Source: Candidatus Gastranaerophilales bacterium
Lineage (GTDB): Bacteria > Cyanobacteriota > Vampirovibrionia > Gastranaerophilales > Gastranaerophilaceae
DNA length: 64,000 bases
Assembly: GCA_944324455.1 (NCBI GenBank)
Contig: CALUWJ010000003.1
Span: forward strand, 1-64,000
Direction: 5' to 3'
The notes under the pieces are model-generated. The model saw only the letters and a program-made list of their open reading frames with translations. It was not told the DNA's origin and searched no databases. Shown here piece by piece: positions 63,886 through 64,000 of this stretch (within the stretch, counting starts at the first letter, position 1; every line of letters begins with the position of its first letter). The position numbers were made by a program, and so were the translations under genes.

Positions 63886-64000
63886 ATAAATTATGTCAAT
63901 AAATACTTTATTGTGTTATAATATAATTGACATTTATGTAAATAGAGTACATTAACAATTTACAACTGTCAAGTAGTAGTTTATAAAAAGTAATAATTAT
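63886..64000. promoter_or_regulatory. AT-rich upstream region with an 8-bp inverted repeat
   Basis: ATGTCAAT (63893-63900) and ATTGACAT (63926-63933) are inverted 25 bp apart, bracketing TATAAT-like boxes. The second arm contains TTGACA (63927-63932), a possible plus-strand -35 for a gene beyond the window. On the minus strand TTTACA, 16 bp, TATAAC could serve the HTH gene. The arms could bind the HTH protein itself. Confidence 0.35.

Overview
AT-rich (about 30% G+C) bacterial chromosome segment with dense, short-spaced genes. The RNA polymerase beta' subunit is split into separate rpoC1 and rpoC2 genes, which is the cyanobacterial arrangement. There is no sign of photosynthesis, and the window carries outer-membrane biogenesis, LPS-type sugar genes, glycogen genes and oxygen-sensitive enzymes (several radical SAM proteins). 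Together this points to the non-photosynthetic sister group of Cyanobacteria (Melainabacteria/Vampirovibrionia, probably Gastranaerophilales, a gut or anaerobic lineage). The assignment is inferred from gene content and not from a database search.

Layout. 1-590: G+C-rich, strongly structured repeat DNA without genes. 592-2431: a type IV prepilin-like protein with cysteine-rich repeats and a compositionally odd C-terminus, divergent from a small XRE regulator. 2483-7828: tpiA, a FliA-type sigma factor, a coiled-coil exported protein, a ZIP transporter, a B12-binding radical SAM enzyme and an SDR. 7935-12123: csaB-like pyruvyltransferase, a HisA-HisI-HisE triple fusion, hisD and a DUF374 acyltransferase. 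12157-15894: serC, miaB and a homocitrate/Re-citrate synthase-like enzyme. 16077-20835: an unknown membrane protein and a surface-glycan operon (GT2, heptose kinase, DUF4330, O-antigen ligase). 20836-21337: a possible small RNA and a 115-bp tandem repeat array. 21338-33264: two giant AsmA/TamB-like proteins flanking a TonB-ExbB-ExbD-ExbD module. 33327-36312: DnaJ-like, VKOR-DsbA fusion, QueH. 36599-45561: rpoB-rpoC1-rpoC2. 45636-50214: a MutS-like protein, manC, rfbD. 50290-56619: substrate-binding protein, secreted amylase-family enzyme, acyltransferase, TcdA, sugar acetyltransferase. 56616-59005: complete AmmeMemoRadiSam system. 59017-61246: ilvN/ilvB. 61398-63885: ruvA, glgA, a LuxR-type HTH protein.

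How the parts fit. Much of the window serves the diderm envelope: glycan synthesis and polymerisation, pyruvylation, lipid-transport-like AsmA proteins, a proton-motive-force module and periplasmic disulfide formation. The rest is amino-acid synthesis (His, Ser, branched-chain), tRNA modification (miaB, queH, tcdA), transcription and repair.

The most notable signals are: (1) a candidate diversity-generating-retroelement-type variable region at the 3' end of the prepilin gene; (2) two arrays of ~115-bp elements that share a two-hairpin architecture with a constant GTTGA loop and G.G mismatch while the stem sequences change; (3) a recurring promoter architecture in which a -10 box lies 6-7 nt before the ATG and no Shine-Dalgarno is present, implying many leaderless mRNAs; (4) the triple his fusion; (5) the AsmA/ExbBDD cluster; (6) the AmmeMemoRadiSam genes.
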